Source: Geodermatophilus obscurus (GTDB lineage: Bacteria > Actinomycetota > Actinomycetes > Mycobacteriales > Geodermatophilaceae). Taken from it: DNA of 64,000 nucleotides. Below the pieces are notes generated by a model that did not search any database, was not told the origin of the DNA, and saw only the letters and a program-made list of their open reading frames with translations. Made by a program: the position numbers and the translations under genes. Shown here piece by piece: positions 19,732 to 30,505 of the stretch. The stretch spans positions 1 through 64,000 of the forward strand of contig NZ_FRDM01000013.1 in assembly GCF_900143215.1 (NCBI RefSeq), read 5' to 3'. Every line of letters starts with the position of its first letter. The stretch's first letter is position 1.

Positions 19732-21366
19732 TCAGGCGACCGGCGGCAGGTACTGCAGCCGGCTGTCCTCGAAGATGCGGCGCTCGGGCGTGACGACGAG
19801 CTCGGCCGGCCCGCGGGCGGCCTCCAGACCGTCGACGAGGCTGCCGCAGCGCTGCGCCGAGGGCACGCGGTATCCAGGCCCGGTCACGACCCAGACGGCC
19901 GATCCGGCGCCGGCGCGCTGCAGCACGTCGGCGGCGACGACGGCCGACGGTGTGCTCGTCATGCGGGCCTCGTAGTCGGTCCAGTCGACCCGGTCGGCCG
20001 GGCGCAGGTCCGGGTAGACGACCAGCTCCAGCCCGGCCTCCGGCGGGATCAGCCGGGACACCGAGGGCCCGAGCTGGTCGGGGCAGAAGACGACGACGTC
20101 GCCGGGGCTGGCGTCGTCGAGCGCCTGGGCCACCTCCCCCGCCTGGGTGCGCGGATCGGCCAGCTGCGGCAGTGCGGTGACCAGCCCGAGCCCGGCGACG
20201 ACGACGAGCCCGGTGGCGCGCACGCCGGTCCCGGGCAGGGCTGCCACGCCCAGGGCGGCCAGCGCGAGGAACCCGAACACGGCGACGCTGGTGTAGCGGT
20301 CGGCGACCGCGGTGCCCGTCAGCCCGCTCACCGCGCCGGCCACCAGCAGGGTGCCCAGCGACAGCGCCAACAGGACCGCACGCGAGGGCCGCGGCCGCAG
20401 CGCCAGGAGCACCGTGCGCTCGCCGGGTCGCCGGGCGGCGGCCGCGGCGAGCAGACCCAGGGCGGCCAGCAGCAGCAGCGCCGTCCCGAGGACGTGCGCG
20501 CGCACCTGGGACCCGCCCTGCCAGGCCTCCAGTGCCAGGGGCAGCACGGCGAAAGCGGGCGGTGCGGCCCACGGCGTCCCGGTGTGGGCCAGCTGGATCA
20601 GCAGCGAGAGCACCCAGGGGGTGAACAGCAGCCCGCCCACGGCCAGCCCGGCGAGCAGGCGCAGCGCCGGGCCGCGGCGGACCGGCAGCGTCGCGAGCGC
20701 GAGCAGCCCGGTGACCGCGACGACGTGGAAGGCCCACACGTGCGTGAGCAGCAGGGCGCCGACGACCACACCGAGGCGGAGGACAGGCCCCGGACCGGGA
20801 CGGCGCACCACCGCGGCGGCCGCGCCCACGCCGAGCACGACCAGCAGCACCAGCAGCGTGTACATGCGTGTCTCGCTGGCGTAGCGGATCAGGAACGGCG
20901 AGGTGGCGAGCAGGACGACCAGGGCGACCGCGACGCGGCGCCCGGCCAGCCGGCGGGCGACGTGCCAGGCCAGCGGCAGCGTCAGGACGCTCATCCCCGC
21001 CGACAGGGCGCGCACCGCGGTGGCGCTGTCCCCGAACACCGCGATCCAGGCGTGCAGCAGCAGGTAGTACAGCGGCGGCGAGCCGTCCTGCTCCAGCGCG
21101 GCGAAGAGCTCCGGCAGCGGCAGCCGGGCGATCGCGACGCTCTGCGCCTCGTCGAGCCACAGCTCGGGGGGCGCGACGAAGCGGGCGACGACCCCGGCGG
21201 TGACGAGGCCGCCGAGGACGACGGCGAGCACGGCGACCGGCCACGGCTGGCCCGGGCGCTCCCCGAGACGGGGCCAGGCTGCCGACCGGCGGACCTGTCG
21301 CGCCGGCGCCGGGCGCTGGAGGGCGATGGGAGGAGCGGCCTGCGTGCCGCCGGGCCTAGGCGACAC
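19732..21366 (-). CDS. GT39-like polytopic glycosyltransferase / mannosyltransferase family membrane protein
   Basis: About 544 residues with roughly 11-13 hydrophobic helices and a periplasmic-type C-terminal domain. The first extracytoplasmic loop holds LWLDEAQSVAIARLPLPELFAALEQDGSPPLYYLLLH; the acidic DE pair and the PPLYY motif are hallmarks of PMT/ArnT-like polyprenyl-phosphate-sugar transferases (GT-C fold). Acceptor and sugar are unknown. No ribosome site is evident, so the start is uncertain: a GTG at 21573 would add 69 Pro/Arg-rich residues. Downstream of the similar-size membrane gene, same strand. Confidence 0.75.
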   Translation of the reverse strand: MSPRPGGTQAAPPIALQRPAPARQVRRSAAWPRLGERPGQPWPVAVLAVVLGGLVTAGVVARFVAPPELWLDEAQSVAIARLPLPELFAALEQDGSPPLYYLLLHAWIAVFGDSATAVRALSAGMSVLTLPLAWHVARRLAGRRVAVALVVLLATSPFLIRYASETRMYTLLVLLVVLGVGAAAAVVRRPGPGPVLRLGVVVGALLLTHVWAFHVVAVTGLLALATLPVRRGPALRLLAGLAVGGLLFTPWVLSLLIQLAHTGTPWAAPPAFAVLPLALEAWQGGSQVRAHVLGTALLLLAALGLLAAAAARRPGERTVLLALRPRPSRAVLLALSLGTLLVAGAVSGLTGTAVADRYTSVAVFGFLALAALGVAALPGTGVRATGLVVVAGLGLVTALPQLADPRTQAGEVAQALDDASPGDVVVFCPDQLGPSVSRLIPPEAGLELVVYPDLRPADRVDWTDYEARMTSTPSAVVAADVLQRAGAGSAVWVVTGPGYRVPSAQRCGSLVDGLEAARGPAELVVTPERRIFEDSRLQYLPPVA

Positions 21367-21603
21367 GCGTACGACGGTCGAGCGGCCACCCGGCGGACCC
21401 GGTCGCGCCGACGACGGTGCCGGCCCCGGCGACCGGGACGCGGACGTCCTCTCCGAGCACCCCGGGGACGGCGGATCCCCTGGGTCCGACGTCGGCGGGA
21501 GAGCCGGTTCCCGGCTGTGGCCTGCGCACGCGTCCTCCGCAACTCTCCCGGCGTCCCGGGACCTGGTCGCCACGCCGTCGTCTCGGCCGTGGCGGAACCG
21601 GCT

Positions 21604-23280
21604 CTACCCCGATGGTCCGGAACCGGAACCTGTGGGTCTCCCCTGGGGGGCGGCCGCGCTGCCACCGGCCGCAGTGTGACCGGACGGCGGGTCGGCGCGC
21701 CACAGCACCGCCAGGCCGGACGGCGAAGTCGCCACCTGTGCGTAGTGGGTCCGGAGCTCTGCGGTGACCGCGCGGGTGCTCCCGGCCCGCCGCACGTCCT
21801 TGCCGGCCCGGTCCAGGCCCAGTACCACGACCGCGTCGAGGTCGCCGCGGACGGCGGGGAGGTCGACCACCGGCGGGATGCGCTCCAGTCCGTGCAGCTC
21901 CGGATCGGCGTCCAGCCGCTGGCGCAGGTACGGCGGCCCGTCGAACCGCACCTGGAAGTAGTCGTGCACCGCCTCGTAGTGGCCGACGTCGACGCCCCCA
22001 GCGCGGACCGCCAGTCGGCTGGACTCGTGGCGCAGCGGGTCCGGCGATCCCGCGCCGGGCCAGACGACCGACCGGTCGTACTGCAGGACGGCGACGGTGG
22101 AGCCGGGCGGGATCTGCTCGGCCAGCGCCAGCAGCTCGCGGACCTCGTCGGCCGCGGCGGTCTGCGCGGGCAGCCGGCCCAGCGCGGCGGCCGAGGCCGC
22201 GGCCACCAGGAGCACGGCCGCGGCGGCGCCGACCCGCGGCGCCGGCGGTCGCGTGGCCGCCCACAGCACCAGCAGCAGCGGCGGGAACCAGGCCAGCCGG
22301 GCGGCGAGGAAGCCGAAGTCCTCGCCCAGCCGATCGGGCGTGAGCCAGTAGGCCGCCGTGACGCCGGCCAGCAGCAGCCCGAGCGCGACCCGCTCGGCCC
22401 GCAGTCCGGGAGCGTCCGGGCGCACCCGCCGCAGCGCGAGGGCGCCGAGGACGGCCAGCACGGCGACGGTGGCCAGTGCCGGCAGGCGCTCGTCCCCCCA
22501 GCCGGTGACGAACGGCCGCAGTCCGGTGAGCAGCTCCCCGAGCCGTGCCGCCGAGGGTGCGACCTCCCCCTGGGCCGGTGGCCCCTCCCCCGTGGCGAGG
22601 TAGCGGGTGGTCAGCGCTCCCGAGGGCAGGACGGCGAGCAGCACCGGGACGGCGTGCTGCCGGACGGCGGCGGGGACCGGCCGGCCGTCGCGGGCGGCGC
22701 CGACGGTGCGGACCCCGGCCAGCACCAGCACGCTGCCCGCCGCGAACACCCAGGGCAGCAGGTGCGCGCTCCAGGTCAGCACGAGGAGGGCGGCCAGGCC
22801 CGCCGCCCCGGGGACCCGCCACCCGTCGCGGCGGCGCAGCGCCACCGCGAGGACCAGCAACGCCCCGACCACCCCGAGCACGAAGTTGTAGAAGCCGTAG
22901 GCCACCAGGTGGCTGCCGGCGAGGGGCAGCGCGGCCGCGGCGAGCCACCAGGCGCGCCGGTCCAGGGCGCTCGCCGCGCAGGCCAGCGCGGCGACCAGGC
23001 CGACGACGAGTCCGGCGACCAGCAGCGCCTCCGCGCCGTCGGGGCCGGCCAGGGGCAGCAGGGCGGTCAGCAGCAGCGTGGCCAGCATGTTGGGCACCGG
23101 TGTCAGGTCGCTGCGGTAGTGCGCGCGCAGCAGCGCGCCGGTGGCGTCGTCGTCCCCGGAGTGGAGCAGGACCCAGGCGCCGGCCACGTGTGCCGGGCCG
23201 TCCTGGCTGAGCACCGTGGGGAACAGCACCAGCGGCAGCAGCTGGACGACGACCCCGAGGACCAGCGCGCCGCCGGCCAC
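21604..23280 (-). CDS. Polytopic membrane protein, probable glycosyltransferase-like
   Basis: About 558 residues with ten or more predicted helices and a soluble C-terminal region (from roughly residue 400: ADEVRELLALAEQIPPGSTVAVLQYDRSVVWPG...). An early loop has TVLSQDGPAHVAGAWVLLHSGD, where the Asp plus downstream His pattern resembles GT-C enzymes, but no signature is decisive. The start is uncertain: the GTG chosen lies just before helix 1, and an upstream frame would run through an intergenic repeat. It sits between the GT39-like gene and an ABC ATPase, all leftward, and ends with a Gly/Ser/Pro tail. Confidence 0.65.
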   Translation of the reverse strand: MAGGALVLGVVVQLLPLVLFPTVLSQDGPAHVAGAWVLLHSGDDDATGALLRAHYRSDLTPVPNMLATLLLTALLPLAGPDGAEALLVAGLVVGLVAALACAASALDRRAWWLAAAALPLAGSHLVAYGFYNFVLGVVGALLVLAVALRRRDGWRVPGAAGLAALLVLTWSAHLLPWVFAAGSVLVLAGVRTVGAARDGRPVPAAVRQHAVPVLLAVLPSGALTTRYLATGEGPPAQGEVAPSAARLGELLTGLRPFVTGWGDERLPALATVAVLAVLGALALRRVRPDAPGLRAERVALGLLLAGVTAAYWLTPDRLGEDFGFLAARLAWFPPLLLVLWAATRPPAPRVGAAAAVLLVAAASAAALGRLPAQTAAADEVRELLALAEQIPPGSTVAVLQYDRSVVWPGAGSPDPLRHESSRLAVRAGGVDVGHYEAVHDYFQVRFDGPPYLRQRLDADPELHGLERIPPVVDLPAVRGDLDAVVVLGLDRAGKDVRRAGSTRAVTAELRTHYAQVATSPSGLAVLWRADPPSGHTAAGGSAAAPQGRPTGSGSGPSG

Positions 23281-23346
23281 GACCGCGGACGCCGACGGGC
23301 GGCGGCGCGGGCGGACCGGCGCGGCCCCGCTCCGAGCTCGCGAGGT

Positions 23347-23462
23347 GGCCCCCTGCAGGGCCCCCGGCCCCGTCCCGGGTCCCGCCCTGAGCCTGCGAAG
23401 GGTGGGGAGGACGGGGTCCTTCACCGAGTGGCGGGGGGCAGGGGGTCCTCCGGGGGGTCCTC
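23347..23462. repeat. Intergenic hairpin repeat, copy 5 (compound)
   Basis: GGCCCCCTGCAGGGCC, then GTCCCGGGTCCCGCC, GAGCCTGCGAAGGGTGGGG and two GGGGTCCT ends. Lies 9 bases from the stop of the leftward ABC ATPase gene. Confidence 0.8.
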
Positions 23463-23471
23463 CCACCTCTG

Positions 23472-24263
23472 TCAGGCGGCCCGGCGGGCGGTCCAGCGCC
23501 CGTCGGAGCGCTGCACCTGCAGCGCCAGCCCGAAGGTCTCCGACAGCGCCTCCTGGGTGACCACCTGGTCCATCGGCCCGGCCGCCACGACCTGCCCGCT
23601 GCGCAGCAGCAGCGCGTGGGTGTAGCCCGGCGGGATCTCCTCGACGTGGTGGGTCACCAGCACCTGGGCCGGGGCGTGCAGGTGGCGGGCCAGGTCGGTC
23701 AGCCGGGTGACCAGGTCCTCGCGGCCGCCGAGGTCCAGGCCCGCGCCCGGCTCGTCGAGCAGCAGCAGCTCCGGGTCGGGCATGAGCGCGCGGGCGATCT
23801 GCACCCGCTTGCGCTCGCCCTCGCTGAGCGTGCCGAACGGGCGGTGCGCCATCGGGGTCACGCCCCACTGCTGCATGAGCATCGCCGCGCGGGTGAGGTC
23901 GTGGACGTCGTAGCGCTCCCGCCAGCGGCCGAGCACGGCGTACCCGGCGGAGAGGACGACGTCGCCGGTGCGCTCGCCGGGCTCGATGCGCTGGGCCAGC
24001 GCGGCGCTGGTCAGCCCGATCCGCGGCCGCAGCTCGAAGACGTCGACCGCGCCGAGGGTCTCCCCCAGCAGCGTGACCACGCCGCGGGTGGGGTGCATCT
24101 GCGCGGCGGCCAGCTGCAGCAGCGTCGTCTTGCCCGCACCGTTGGGCCCGAGGACCACCCAGCGCTGGTCGGCCTCGACCGTCCAGTCGACCCCGCGCAG
24201 CAGGTGGGTCTGCCCCCGGACGACGTCCACACCCTGCATCTCGACGACCGGATCGCTCGACAC
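23472..24263 (-). CDS. ABC transporter ATP-binding protein (solo ATPase)
   Basis: 263-residue nucleotide-binding domain. Walker A VLGPNGAGKTTLLQLAAAQ at about 38-56, Q-loop region near RIGLTSAALAQRI, signature LSEGERKRVQIARAL, Walker B PELLLLDEPGAGLD and the H-loop His in VLVTHHVEEIP. No membrane subunit or binding protein is adjacent, and it resembles the single-ATPase YlmA/ModF-like group. Its role may be regulatory or export with an unlinked permease. GTG start chosen because the eight residues before it add nothing conserved; 78 bases separate it from the divergent glgX. Confidence 0.88.
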   Translation of the reverse strand: MSSDPVVEMQGVDVVRGQTHLLRGVDWTVEADQRWVVLGPNGAGKTTLLQLAAAQMHPTRGVVTLLGETLGAVDVFELRPRIGLTSAALAQRIEPGERTGDVVLSAGYAVLGRWRERYDVHDLTRAAMLMQQWGVTPMAHRPFGTLSEGERKRVQIARALMPDPELLLLDEPGAGLDLGGREDLVTRLTDLARHLHAPAQVLVTHHVEEIPPGYTHALLLRSGQVVAAGPMDQVVTQEALSETFGLALQVQRSDGRWTARRAA

Positions 24264-24340
24264 GCCCCCCATCCAACCAACCCGCACCGCACCCGCGCCG
24301 CTGCGACCCCGGGTCGGCCGGTGCTGTCAGGATCGCTGCC

Positions 24341-26473
<2,133 letters not shown>

Positions 26474-26627
26474 CCCCGCGGTCCCGCCGACGGCACCCGG
26501 TCCCGGTGCCGTCCCCGGCTCCCCGCCCGGGCGACTCCCGCGCGGTTACTGCCGCTCCCGCGCCGCTGCACCGGCGCGAGAGCAGGCGGATCAGCGCGAG
26601 TCGGTGGGCCCGGTCCGGCTGGAACGC

Positions 26628-26661
26628 CGAGAGCCCCGGTCCGCACGGACCGGGGCTCTCG
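26628..26661. terminator. Perfect hairpin between convergent glgX and FHA genes
   Basis: 15-bp perfect stem CGAGAGCCCCGGTCC / GGACCGGGGCTCTCG with loop GCAC. It serves both converging genes and is directly followed by an intergenic repeat copy. Confidence 0.8.
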
Positions 26662-26662
26662 T

Positions 26663-26719
26663 GGCCCCCTTGCAGGGTCCCGCCGCGAGCCTGCGAGTGG
26701 CGGGGAGCAAGGGGCCCTT
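26663..26719. repeat. Intergenic hairpin repeat, copy 6
   Basis: GGCCCCCTTGCAGGGTCCCGCC, GAGCCTGCGAG core and GGCGGGGAGCAAGGGGCCC; arms pair with compensating T/A in both (CCCTTGC with GCAAGGGG). Two bases from the FHA gene stop. Confidence 0.85.
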
Positions 26720-26721
26720 GA

Positions 26722-27711
26722 TCAGTCGGGTTGCTGCTCGAAGGTGATGACCGTCCAGCCCAGCAGGAGCCGGTCGCCGTCGGCGAGCGGGTGGGCCACG
26801 CCGGGCTCGAGCTGGGTCCACTCGGTGGCCTCGGGGCCGGCGACGTGCGTGCCGTTGAGCGATCCGAGGTCGACCAGCGACACCTCGCGGCCGTTGCGCT
26901 GGATCGCGGCGTGCGCCGAGGAGAGCACGTTCTGGGTGTCGGCGATCGGCACCGGCCGCGCCGAGCCGGCGGTGACCAGCTCGTGGTTGTCCGGCCGGCG
27001 GCCGAGCACGAGGTCCTCGTCCACGGTCACGACCAGGCCGTCGTCGAAGCGCAGCACCGGGGCGGGCGCGGTCTCCGGCTTCCAGAAGGCGGTCGCCTCG
27101 CCCTCGTCGTCCTGCTGGCGCGCGGGGGCGGCCGTCGCGCCGTAACCGGAGGATCCGGCGCTGCCGAAGCCCGCGTCGGAGCCGGCGGTGAACGACGACG
27201 CCTGCGTCGGTGCCGCCTGCGGGGCAGCAGCCGCCGACGGGTGCGCGACCGCGGCGAGCTGCAGCATCGCCCCGGAGCCGGGGACGGTGCCCTCGACCAG
27301 GTCGTAGGCGACCCCCGGCGGCATGGTGGGCACCGGCTGGCCGGGGCCGACGTAGAGGGTCTGCCCGAGCTGGAAGCCGCTGGCGAGGGTGCAGCCGTCG
27401 ACCGACGTGCCCGACACCGGGACGCCGTCCACGGCCGGCTGGCCCTTGCCGCACCACAGCGCGACGCCGTTGCCCGAGCCGCCCGCGGTGTCGACGAGGA
27501 CCAGCGCGAAGGACGCCGAGCTACCGCCGAGGACGGAGACCTGACCGGCGACCGCCGCCAGGACGCGCTCCGCGCCGAGGCCGGACACCCCCAGGCAGGC
27601 GTGCAGCGCGGCGACCAGGGCCGGCGAGCCGGGGGCGTCCACCCACAGCAGGCCGCCTCCACGTCGGGCGACGACGGAGTCGCCTGGCAGGACTTCACAG
27701 CGGTCGGGCAT
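26722..27711 (-). CDS. FHA-domain protein
   Basis: 329 residues. The C-terminal forkhead-associated domain (about 230-320) has the phosphothreonine-binding pattern LVLGRRPDN...VLSSAHAAIQRNGREVSLVDLGSLNGTHV, so it should bind phospho-Thr peptides made by Ser/Thr kinases. The N-terminal region (about 1-125, GLLWVDAPGSPALVAALHACL...FALVLVDTAGGSGNGVALWCGKGQPAVDG) is a compact hydrophobic domain I do not recognise; a Gln/Ala/Ser-rich linker joins the two. No membrane segment. The position between glgX and glgP hints at phospho-signalling near glycogen turnover, but that is only context. Confidence 0.85.
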   Translation of the reverse strand: MPDRCEVLPGDSVVARRGGGLLWVDAPGSPALVAALHACLGVSGLGAERVLAAVAGQVSVLGGSSASFALVLVDTAGGSGNGVALWCGKGQPAVDGVPVSGTSVDGCTLASGFQLGQTLYVGPGQPVPTMPPGVAYDLVEGTVPGSGAMLQLAAVAHPSAAAAPQAAPTQASSFTAGSDAGFGSAGSSGYGATAAPARQQDDEGEATAFWKPETAPAPVLRFDDGLVVTVDEDLVLGRRPDNHELVTAGSARPVPIADTQNVLSSAHAAIQRNGREVSLVDLGSLNGTHVAGPEATEWTQLEPGVAHPLADGDRLLLGWTVITFEQQPD

Positions 27712-27757
27712 GGCATCCAGCGTAGAGGCGACTCACCCGACTGGGTGATCCGTCCTC

Positions 27758-27813
27758 CCCGCCACGCCGAGCCGGTCGCACCGGCCGGAGACCGGTGCGA
27801 CCCGCGTGGCGGG
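27758..27813. terminator. Nested inverted repeat downstream of glgP
   Basis: Inner 11-bp perfect stem GGTCGCACCGG / CCGGTGCGACC with a 7-base loop, plus an outer 10-bp perfect stem CCCGCCACGC / GCGTGGCGGG. Lies between the FHA start and glgP end; likely a terminator or processing structure for the glgP mRNA. Confidence 0.7.
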
Positions 27814-27830
27814 TGTGCCTCCCGTGAGCG

Positions 27831-27885
27831 AGGACCCCCTGCCCCCACTGCTCGCAGGCTCGCAGCGGGCCCCTGCAGGGAGGCC
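27831..27885. repeat. Intergenic hairpin repeat, copy 7
   Basis: AGGACCCCCTGCCCCC, core CTCGCAGGCTCGC, GGGCCCCTGCAGGG. Ends two bases from the glgP stop codon. Confidence 0.85.
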
Positions 27886-27887
27886 GT

Positions 27888-30437
27888 TCAGGCGCTCGCG
27901 ACGACCCCCAGCTCGGCCGGGTCCGCCAGGTGCTCCGAGTGCGGCAGCACGCGCACCGTGTAGCCGAAGGCACCGGTGCGCTCCAGCGGCAGCGTGGCGG
28001 TGAACCAGTGCCGCGACCCGTCGGTGTGCTCGTGCGTCATCGGCAGCGTGGTCACCTCGTGCAGGCCGTCGGCGTCGTCGACCCGCCCGTAGGCGGCCTG
28101 CACCTGGACGTCGGACGGCGTGAGCCCCGGCAGCTCCACCTCCGCCCGCAGTGCCAGCGTCGAGCCGATCTCCGGGGTGTCGCCGGCGCCGGTGGCCTCG
28201 ACGTGCGCGACCCGCACGGTGCTCCAGCGGTCGAGCAGCCGGGCACGCCAGCCCGCCTCGGTCCGGGCCGCGCCGTACCCGGACTCGGCCATGGCCCGGG
28301 ACGAGCCGACCGCCGGCACGTACAGCTGCTGCACGTAGTCGCGCACCATCCGGGTCGCCTGCACCTTGGGGCCGGTCTCGCGCAGCGTGTGCCGCACCAT
28401 CTCGACCCACCGGCTGGGGACGCCGTCGCGATCGGTCTCGTAGAAGCGCGGGATCACCTGGCTGCTGAGCAGCTCGTAGATGGCCCGCGCCTCGATGTCG
28501 TCGCGGCGCTCGGGGTCGGCGATCCCGTCGGCGGTGGGGATGGCCCACCCGTTCTGGCCGTCGAACCACTCGTCCCACCAGCCGTCGCGGATGGAGAGGT
28601 TCAGCCCGCCGTTGAGCGCGGCCTTCATGCCCGAGGTGCCGCACGCCTCCAGCGGGCGCAGCGGGTTGTTCAGCCAGACGTCGCAGCCCCAGTAGAGGTA
28701 GCGCGCCATGCCGATGTCGTAGCCGGGGAGGAAGGCGATGCGGTGCCGGATCGCGGGATCGTCGGCGAACTTCACCATCTGCTGGATCAGCTGCTTGCCG
28801 CCGTCGTCGGCCGGGTGGCTCTTGCCGGCGATGACCAGCTGCACCGGGCGCTCGGGGTCCAGCAGCAGTGCCCGCAGCCGCTCGGGGTCGCGCAGCATGA
28901 GGGTCAGCCGCTTGTACGAGGGGACCCGGCGGGCGAAGCCGATCGTGAGGACGTCGGGGTCGAACGCGCTGTCGGTCCACCCCACCTCGGACTCCGCGGC
29001 GCCGCGGGAGAGCGCCGTGTCCCGCAGCCGGCGGCGCACCTCCTCGACCAGCCGGCCGCGCAGCATCCGGCGGGTGCTCCACAGCTCGCCGGAGGAGATG
29101 CGGTCCACGCCGTCGAAGTGCACCGGGCCCTCGACGTCGACCGGGTCGCCCTGGCTGCTGACCTGGGAGCCCATCTCGACCAGCTCGCGCGCGGTCCAGG
29201 TGGGCGCGTGCACGCCGTTGGTGATCGAGCTGATCGGCACGTCGCCCTCGTCGAAGCCCGGCCACAGGCCGCGGAACATCGACCGGCTGACGTGCCCGTG
29301 CAGCCGGCTGACGCCGTTGGCGCGCTGGCCCAGCCGCAGGCCCATGTGCGCCATGTTGAACTTCGTCGGGTCCTCCTCGGCGCCCAGCGGGATCAGCTGG
29401 TCCAGGGGGACGCCGAAGCCGGCGAAGTAGCGCTCGATCAGCGCCCGCGGGAAGCGGTCGATGCCGGCCGGCACCGGCGTGTGGGTGGTGAACACCGTGC
29501 CGGCGCGCACCGCCTGCAGCGCCTCGGGGAACGACAGCCCGTGCGACTCGGTGAGCTCGCGGATCCGCTCGACGCCGAGGAAGCCCGCGTGCCCCTCGTT
29601 GGCGTGGTAGACCTCCGGCGCCGGCGTCCCGGTGAGCTGGCAGTAGGCGCGCAGCGCCCGCACGCCGCCGATGCCGAGCAGCATCTCCTGGCGCAGCCGG
29701 TGGTCCTCGTCGCCGCCGTAGAGGCGGTCGGTGACCCCGCGCTCGGCCGGCGTGTTCTCCTCGATGTCGCTGTCGAGCAGCAGCAGCGACACCCGGCCGA
29801 CCTGGGCCCGCCACACGTGCGCGAACAGCGTGCGCCCCTCGGGCAGCGGGACGTTGATGACGACGGCGGTGCCGTCGGGCTGGCGCAGCAGCTTCAGCGG
29901 CAGGCCGTGCGGGTCCAGCGACGGGTAGTGCTCCAGTTGCCAGCCGTCGGCCGACAGGCCCTGCTCGAAGTAACCGGCCCGGTACAGCAGCCCCACGCCG
30001 ATCAGCGGGACGCCGAGGTCGGAGGCGGCCTTGAGGTGGTCGCCGGCGAGGATGCCCAGCCCACCGGAGTACTGCGGCAGGACCTCGGTGATGCCGAACT
30101 CAGCGGAGAAGTAGGCGACCGTCGCCGGCGCGCCCTCCCCCAGCGACTGGTACCAGTGCGGCGCCGACAGGTACTCCTGCAGGTCGTCGACCGCGTCCTG
30201 CAGCCGGCGCACGAACCGCCGGTCCCTGGCGAGGGTGGCCAGCCGCTCGGCCGAGACCTCACCGAGGACCTGCACCGGGTCGCCGTTGCAGGTCCGCCAC
30301 AGCTCGGGGTCGAGCGCCTCGAAGAGGTCACGGGTCTCGGCGTGCCAGGACCACCGGAGGTTGATGACCAGCTGGGACAGCGGCAGCAGCTCCTCGGGGA
30401 GCGATGCCCGGACGGTGAACCGACGGAGTGCGCGCAC
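27888..30437 (-). CDS. glgP: Alpha-glucan (maltodextrin/glycogen) phosphorylase, GT35
   Basis: 849 residues, the long actinobacterial GlgP type with an N-terminal DUF3417 region (LPLSQLVINLRWSWHAETRDLFEALDP). It releases glucose-1-phosphate from alpha-1,4-glucan ends. Family motifs: AYFSAEFGITEVLPQYSGGLGILAGDHLKAASDLG, NEGHAGFLGVERI, and the PLP-site region EACGTSGMKAALNGGLNLSIRDGWWDE with the Schiff-base lysine. It diverges from glgE with 68 bases between starts; the GTG start is preceded by a TAGTCT that could be a -10. GlgE-generated glucans are likely substrates. Confidence 0.95.
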   Translation of the reverse strand: MRALRRFTVRASLPEELLPLSQLVINLRWSWHAETRDLFEALDPELWRTCNGDPVQVLGEVSAERLATLARDRRFVRRLQDAVDDLQEYLSAPHWYQSLGEGAPATVAYFSAEFGITEVLPQYSGGLGILAGDHLKAASDLGVPLIGVGLLYRAGYFEQGLSADGWQLEHYPSLDPHGLPLKLLRQPDGTAVVINVPLPEGRTLFAHVWRAQVGRVSLLLLDSDIEENTPAERGVTDRLYGGDEDHRLRQEMLLGIGGVRALRAYCQLTGTPAPEVYHANEGHAGFLGVERIRELTESHGLSFPEALQAVRAGTVFTTHTPVPAGIDRFPRALIERYFAGFGVPLDQLIPLGAEEDPTKFNMAHMGLRLGQRANGVSRLHGHVSRSMFRGLWPGFDEGDVPISSITNGVHAPTWTARELVEMGSQVSSQGDPVDVEGPVHFDGVDRISSGELWSTRRMLRGRLVEEVRRRLRDTALSRGAAESEVGWTDSAFDPDVLTIGFARRVPSYKRLTLMLRDPERLRALLLDPERPVQLVIAGKSHPADDGGKQLIQQMVKFADDPAIRHRIAFLPGYDIGMARYLYWGCDVWLNNPLRPLEACGTSGMKAALNGGLNLSIRDGWWDEWFDGQNGWAIPTADGIADPERRDDIEARAIYELLSSQVIPRFYETDRDGVPSRWVEMVRHTLRETGPKVQATRMVRDYVQQLYVPAVGSSRAMAESGYGAARTEAGWRARLLDRWSTVRVAHVEATGAGDTPEIGSTLALRAEVELPGLTPSDVQVQAAYGRVDDADGLHEVTTLPMTHEHTDGSRHWFTATLPLERTGAFGYTVRVLPHSEHLADPAELGVVASA

Positions 30438-30505
30438 GGAGCGAGACTAACGACGGCCGCTGGGGCCGCCAGAGCGGCGCAGCGATCGACGCGCGAGGAT
30501 GAGCC

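Noticed and set aside
21200-21679. Plus-strand open frame across the gap between the two polytopic membrane genes
   Set aside because: Most of it overlaps the GT39-like gene; composition is low-complexity, no start signal or family pattern.
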